A DNA stretch of 64,000 bases from Anaerolineales bacterium UBA2200 (lineage in GTDB: Bacteria; Chloroflexota; Anaerolineae; UBA2200). The stretch's first letter is position 1. Every line of letters starts with the position of its first letter. The stretch is taken from NCBI GenBank assembly GCA_002327925.1, contig DCVA01000040.1:62001-126000 (forward strand). Direction: 5' to 3'. Of the stretch, positions 59,628 through 64,000 are shown one piece after another. The notes below the pieces were generated by a model. It was not told where the DNA came from. It was given only the letters and a program-made list of their open reading frames with translations, and ran no database searches. The position numbers were made by a program, and so were the translations under genes.

Positions 59628-62600
59628 TTCCGCCTGACTACCTGTGGCAAGTACAGGCTCGCCGCTCCCTTCACCCTCATCTCCACGGCCCGCACATCCG
59701 ATGCACTCGCGTACGTCACCCTGCCGAGCACTGTGTAGACCCCCGGAGGGTTGCCCGCGCTGACCCAGCTTGTGCTCCAGCGCTGTGTTGCACCGGGAGC
59801 CAGGTCCGCGAAGGGCTGCGCCCGGTCCGCCACCACCGTCGTTCCGCGCCTTACCGCTACTCCGACTTCGCCTGCCAGGACGGTCGTGCCGCTGTTCCTT
59901 GCCTCCACGGTTATGTATACCGTTTCCCCTATCTTCACGGTCGACGGCGTTACGGTGAGTGCTGTGAGTTCTCCCTGCTGGGTCCCAAGACGAAAAGTGC
60001 ACGTGTGCTGGTCCAGCAGCTTGCCATCACTCGTGCGCAGCTTCACCTGGACCTGATAGTCGCCGGCGGCACGCCCTGCGCTGTTCCACTCTGCAGAGAA
60101 CTCGGCCGGTCCGGTCAGTCCAGGCAGACTCCGCAGTAACAGGCCGTCCACATAGTCACCACTGAACGTGTATATGGCCGCCTCGACGACCGTATCCACC
60201 GGCGTGTCCCCGGCCCTCAGGCCGAGGTTGACAATCACTGGATCGCCCGGCTCGTAAGTTGATTTCTCGGTCGCCAGATGGGTCAAGGTTACCCCGGGCG
60301 CTGTGTAGTCGAGGGCAAAGGCATAGTCCTGGTAGAATCGCGCGTCCGTGGTGAGCCGGTTGTACTGGAAGGGATAGAGCGTTACCAGCACGGATGTCGA
60401 CCCATCCCCTTCCTGCAGCACCTGCCAGTCGAAATCGCGCCCCGGGAACCAGCCAACCGTGTTGCTGTCTTCTTCGGCTGTCTCGGCCATGGCGGCGGTC
60501 GCCGCGCTCATCCCATCCGTCACCGGCACAGCGATAGGCAGGCTCAGTCCCAGTGTGCCGTACAACCCGCCGCGCGAGGTCAGGGCCACGTCTTGCAGTC
60601 GGTAACCCAGCGGCAAGGTGACGACCACGCCGTACATCGGCACCTGCGGCTGGTAGTCCTCCGACGTCGACTCTCCACCCGGGAGGCTGACCACGTCCAG
60701 CCCGTTCACCTGCTCAACGTTGTACATCGGCACGTGCACTTGCAGGGTGGTCGGGGGAGCCGCCGCGACGGCCGCGGCAAGGGCGCTCCCGCCCCCTTCC
60801 GGAATGCCCCGTGCCCCGAATTTCGGGTCTCCGTAATAGTTGTACTCCACGATCCAGAACTTCCAACGGATCCCATCGTCTGCGCGCAGCCGCTCGTAGC
60901 GCGTGAAGGCCTTGCCAGCCCGCGTGGTGTCCGGATTCCAATGAGACTCGAAGAACCCCCTCATCGCCGGTGTGTTCTCGTTGGCCCCTGACACTTCCGT
61001 CGCGCCGACAAAGGCCGCGGCACCGTGATCGAACAGCGCTTCGGAGAAGGTCTCGTCCATCCGCAGGCCATCTTCGTAGTCTCCTGTCAGGCAGGAGAAG
61101 GAGAAGACAAACGGATGCTGGCCGAAGGTGCCCCACTCCCCGGAGAAGGAGGTGCCGATGGGTGAGGCCCCTCCCGGGTTGCCATGCCCGTTCACCACGA
61201 TGATGCTGCGATTGGCGCCTACATCTCCCAGGCGCTCGTTCGCCAAGCGGTCCAGGTCGTGCCAGAGGGGAACGACTATCCGCGCGGTGCTTGCAGCGCC
61301 GTTCAGGTTGCGCAGCACCACGATACGCTCGCCGGCTCCCGCAGTGACATGGCCAGCGGCAAAGCCGTCGTGCCGGGTCTCACTCCCCGTATAGCGGGTG
61401 CCGATGAACCAGTCGCTCATGAGGCGTGTGTACATGCGGCTGCCATGCCAGTTGCCCGCCCAACTCCAGTACTCGATGCTGTACAGCTTTTCATCCTCGT
61501 CGCACATCATCAGGATCTCGTCCCGACCGCAGCCGTCAATGTCTGCCAGCTCAAACCCGTCGTACAGGGTGTAGCGCGTATCCCTCTTGTCGTCTCCGTC
61601 GACATCACGGCCAAGGCGAGCCAGCTCCGTGCCGACGGCATTGTAGATGTAGATGGTCTGGTCGTCGTTTCGGACGATCACGATCTCGTCTCGCAGCCAG
61701 TCGCTGCGTACGTTGCCCACGCGCATCCTGTCGTGCCGCGTAAAGTTCACTCCCGTCCAGGCGCCTTCGTACGCTATGTGAAGCTGGTCGAGATCGGTCA
61801 GCCGGTAGGTCGTCACAGAATCCGTGCTCTCGTCGATCAGCACAACCTCGTCGCGTCCTCGGTCATTCAGCCATGTCCCGCCCGCCCAGCCGTCCCCCAG
61901 CACATCGCCCACGGCCAGATCATCCCACTCATCGAAACTCACCGTGATCTGTGAGACCAGGCTGCCGTCTGCCTTGTACACCGCCAACTGCCCGAAGGAG
62001 GCGTCGTCATTACGCGCCACCACGATCTCGGCCCGCCCGTCCGCATCCAAATCCCCTGCCGCCAGCCCGTCATAACGCGAAAAGACCGAATAGAAGTGCC
62101 CCGTTTCGCTTCCCATGGGCTCGACAATGCGAATCTTGCCGTCCGCGTCCTGGGCAATGATCAGCTCTTCGATCCCGTCGCCATCCACGTCACCCAGCGT
62201 CAGGGCATCGTAGTGGGTGAAAGGTACGGTCCATTCGCCGTCCACCCAGTTGCTCCACTGGATGGTCGCCGTGCTCAACCCGAGGTCGGCCAGGTCAGCC
62301 GTGACGTCCAGCGCGTTGTGGTAAAAGACGTCCGAATCGCTGCTCTCGTACCCGCCGATGGCAACTGCGTGGCTGCGGTCAAAACCGCTGCCGTTGTGCA
62401 CGGCCAGGCTCGACAGGATTGGCGTGACCATCTCTTGCGCCGTGTTGCCCACGATACGGCCCACGGTCAGGTCCGGGAAAAAGTCCGGGCCGACCACGTC
62501 TGCGTAAAGGTGATCGCTGCGCTTGAGGCGCGTGGTCTGAGACCCGTCCGACCAGCTGATGTCCCAGCCCGAGATGTCCAGGGTGAAAGCGGGTACGATC

Positions 62601-64000
62601 TCCGTCTCGCCCACGATCAGCAGGTAGGCCTCGTTTCGCGTGGGGTGAGGCGCGGTGAACGCCGGGCCGAGCTGGCCAGCCCATTCGCCGCCGGGCATGA
62701 TCAGGTCCCGAACCGCGCTCGGATCGCGCATCGCCGGGTCGTTGGGGAGATACCCCAGCACACCGAGTTTCTCCTTCGCCAGCTCGGCCATGGTGCACAA
62801 AAGCTTGCTCACATCTGTGATGGGACAGGTGAAGCGGTGTGGGTTGGTCATGATCAGGTAGTTCGAGGCCTGAAAGGCACGGGCGCGCTCTTCGGACGAG
62901 GACCAGCTTGTTCGCGGCACCAGGTTGTGCCTCTCGCCGTAGACCTCGAAAGAGAGCCGGAAATCGTCCCCAATAGTCGGACCGGCCACGTAGTCGTCCC
63001 CGCCGAACAGGATCGGAACCGCGTGGTAGCGCAGCCGCATCGTGCTGCCTGGTCCCAGGGAGTCCCACCAGAAGACCAGCTCACTGGAAAGCTCCCTGGT
63101 CAGGTAGGCAACCGGGTACCCGAGGGGGGAACTGAACGAGCCGCCATCTATGCTCACCGAGCATGCGTTGAGGGTCTGAAATCCTAGGTTGCGATCTGTC
63201 ACGGTGATGGCTAGCAGCGGCTCTGTGCTGCGATTGCGGACCGACAGCGTGACTTCAAAATAGTTGTTGACCCGATTGACTTCCCGGGTCACGTCGACTC
63301 TCGGGTCCGGAGGGTCCACCCTTAGCCTGAGGCTGGCATGCCCCCAGTTCCCGCTTTCGTCCCGGGCGTGCACCTCTACGATGTGCTCGCTGTACAGGCC
63401 CAGCCCTGCCGTGCGCCACACGGCACTCTCCTGCAGGGGCGTCGTCCCGCAGGCAGGAAAGTGGACGTAGCGTCCCCACTCCCCGCCGAGGGTTGCTGAG
63501 CAGGGAGGATAGTCCTCGTGGGACAGTTCCACTCCATCCACCTCGAACTGCACGTACTTGATGGTCGAGCTGTAGTCGTGAGTCACCTCGGCCGCAATGG
63601 ACACGTCTCCCCAGACAGCCTGGCCGTTGGCCAGATCCAGAAAGCGGATGTGCACAGGGCTCAGCTCGTCCCCAAAGCGGTTACGCACCGTGGACTCTGC
63701 TGCGGTCTCGGTCACGTTTCCGGCCACGTCGAAGACGCGAACCAGCCAGACGTGCGGGCCGTCGTCCAGCCGCCGTGTCTCGCAGTCGAAGCCAAAAGGC
63801 ATGCTCCAATCCGTGTGCACCAGTTTGTTGTCCAACCAGAACTCGACCCGCCGTACCCCCTGATCGTCCGTTGCATCTGCGCCAACGTGCTGCTTTCCCG
63901 AAAGAGTGGTGCCGATGCGCAGGTTCAAACTGGGCTTGTTGCTCTCAGGGCGTGGCCGGGTGCCGAAGGTTTTCGGCTCGCTGCGCACACAGTTGCCGCC
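59624..64000 (-). CDS. Large secreted gingipain-like (peptidase C25) protein with inserted FG-GAP propeller (5' end outside window)
   Basis: At least 1458 codons; the frame is open at the right edge, so the N-terminus and signal peptide are missing. Positions are counted from the GTG at 63988. Ig-like or chaperone-type sheet domains come first (about 20-370; DQGVRRVEFWLDN). The first part of a C25 fold begins YLIMTNPHRF at about 375. FG-GAP/VCBS-type blades follow (about 588-890; YDGLAAGDLDADGRAEIVVA and similar). The catalytic half then gives His in VVNGHGNPGG (about 932) and Cys in FSFSCLTGD (about 965). Two or three beta-sandwich domains and the tail SLYLPQVVRRN end the protein. It is probably a surface Cys protease; specificity is unknown. 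Confidence 0.85.
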   Translation of the reverse strand, partial: GGNCVRSEPKTFGTRPRPESNKPSLNLRIGTTLSGKQHVGADATDDQGVRRVEFWLDNKLVHTDWSMPFGFDCETRRLDDGPHVWLVRVFDVAGNVTETAAESTVRNRFGDELSPVHIRFLDLANGQAVWGDVSIAAEVTHDYSSTIKYVQFEVDGVELSHEDYPPCSATLGGEWGRYVHFPACGTTPLQESAVWRTAGLGLYSEHIVEVHARDESGNWGHASLRLRVDPPDPRVDVTREVNRVNNYFEVTLSVRNRSTEPLLAITVTDRNLGFQTLNACSVSIDGGSFSSPLGYPVAYLTRELSSELVFWWDSLGPGSTMRLRYHAVPILFGGDDYVAGPTIGDDFRLSFEVYGERHNLVPRTSWSSSEERARAFQASNYLIMTNPHRFTCPITDVSKLLCTMAELAKEKLGVLGYLPNDPAMRDPSAVRDLIMPGGEWAGQLGPAFTAPHPTRNEAYLLIVGETEIVPAFTLDISGWDISWSDGSQTTRLKRSDHLYADVVGPDFFPDLTVGRIVGNTAQEMVTPILSSLAVHNGSGFDRSHAVAIGGYESSDSDVFYHNALDVTADLADLGLSTATIQWSNWVDGEWTVPFTHYDALTLGDVDGDGIEELIIAQDADGKIRIVEPMGSETGHFYSVFSRYDGLAAGDLDADGRAEIVVARNDDASFGQLAVYKADGSLVSQITVSFDEWDDLAVGDVLGDGWAGGTWLNDRGRDEVVLIDESTDSVTTYRLTDLDQLHIAYEGAWTGVNFTRHDRMRVGNVRSDWLRDEIVIVRNDDQTIYIYNAVGTELARLGRDVDGDDKRDTRYTLYDGFELADIDGCGRDEILMMCDEDEKLYSIEYWSWAGNWHGSRMYTRLMSDWFIGTRYTGSETRHDGFAAGHVTAGAGERIVVLRNLNGAASTARIVVPLWHDLDRLANERLGDVGANRSIIVVNGHGNPGGASPIGTSFSGEWGTFGQHPFVFSFSCLTGDYEDGLRMDETFSEALFDHGAAAFVGATEVSGANENTPAMRGFFESHWNPDTTRAGKAFTRYERLRADDGIRWKFWIVEYNYYGDPKFGARGIPEGGGSALAAAVAAAPPTTLQVHVPMYNVEQVNGLDVVSLPGGESTSEDYQPQVPMYGVVVTLPLGYRLQDVALTSRGGLYGTLGLSLPIAVPVTDGMSAATAAMAETAEEDSNTVGWFPGRDFDWQVLQEGDGSTSVLVTLYPFQYNRLTTDARFYQDYAFALDYTAPGVTLTHLATEKSTYEPGDPVIVNLGLRAGDTPVDTVVEAAIYTFSGDYVDGLLLRSLPGLTGPAEFSAEWNSAGRAAGDYQVQVKLRTSDGKLLDQHTCTFRLGTQQGELTALTVTPSTVKIGETVYITVEARNSGTTVLAGEVGVAVRRGTTVVADRAQPFADLAPGATQRWSTSWVSAGNPPGVYTVLGRVTYASASDVRAVEMRVKGAASLYLPQVVRRN

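Overview
The window is GC-rich bacterial DNA, densely packed with genes. It most resembles a Chloroflexota (Anaerolineae-like) genome. That assignment is an inference from several traits: secreted proteins with long Pro/Thr linkers, C-termini of the type 'LYLPLLLR', an LVIVD-repeat protein, many small lipoproteins with 'TPTP' linkers, and frequent GTG/TTG starts. No rRNA or marker gene is present to confirm it. I see no prophage, insertion sequence, integrase or CRISPR array.

Layout. (1) 1-4546, minus strand: two tandem membrane-fusion (HlyD/MacA-like) proteins followed by an FtsX/MacB-type permease cut by the left edge. (2) 4659-7055, plus: an SbcD/Mre11-like phosphoesterase and an MFS transporter gene broken by a one-base frameshift. 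(3) 7045-11155, minus: a methyltransferase, an Ldh_2-type dehydrogenase and a fused multiheme cytochrome. The cytochrome joins a c-type heme, a CopD-like membrane domain, a cytochrome b5-like domain and an octaheme HAO-like domain. (4) 11251-15681, minus: small lipoproteins and zinc-ribbon proteins, with an NAD-dependent epimerase. (5) 15903-40115, plus: a 24-kb surface-glycan and nonribosomal-peptide locus. (6) 40033-45891, minus: a glycosyltransferase, a radical SAM enzyme, a DUF2284 protein and two secreted FxLYD-repeat proteins. (7) 46328-48003, minus: a Cys-cluster protein, a NUDIX hydrolase and two related lipoproteins, then a tRNA-Arg at 48137-48208. (8) 48289-52440, minus: a HEAT-repeat protein, an ABC-2 exporter, a GNAT protein and a hypothetical protein in one overlapping operon. 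(9) 52792-57100, plus: a CNNM/CBS protein, a lipoprotein hydrolase and an ABC exporter. (10) 57135-64000: an LVIVD propeller protein, a remnant of a second CNNM gene, and a very large gingipain-like (C25) secreted protein cut by the right edge.

The most interesting locus is 15903-40115. Its core genes are stop/start-coupled and on one strand. They encode glycosyltransferases, a UDP-galactopyranose-mutase-like flavoprotein, a GNAT-like acyltransferase, a polysaccharide deacetylase and a phosphopantetheinyl transferase with an MbtH protein. Three NRPS-type proteins follow (A-PCP-PCP, A-PCP, C-A-PCP), then two alpha/beta hydrolases with altered nucleophile elbows, more glycosyltransferases and a flippase. 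A secreted Pro/Thr-linker protein, a radical SAM enzyme and further glycosyltransferases complete it. No thioesterase, ketosynthase, exosortase or sortase is present. I infer that a short peptide or acyl-amino acid is built on carrier proteins and transferred to a lipid-linked glycan before export.

Sigma70-like promoters with spacers of 16-18 bp can be read before most transcription units; recurring -10 forms are TACAAT, TAGAAT and TATAAT.
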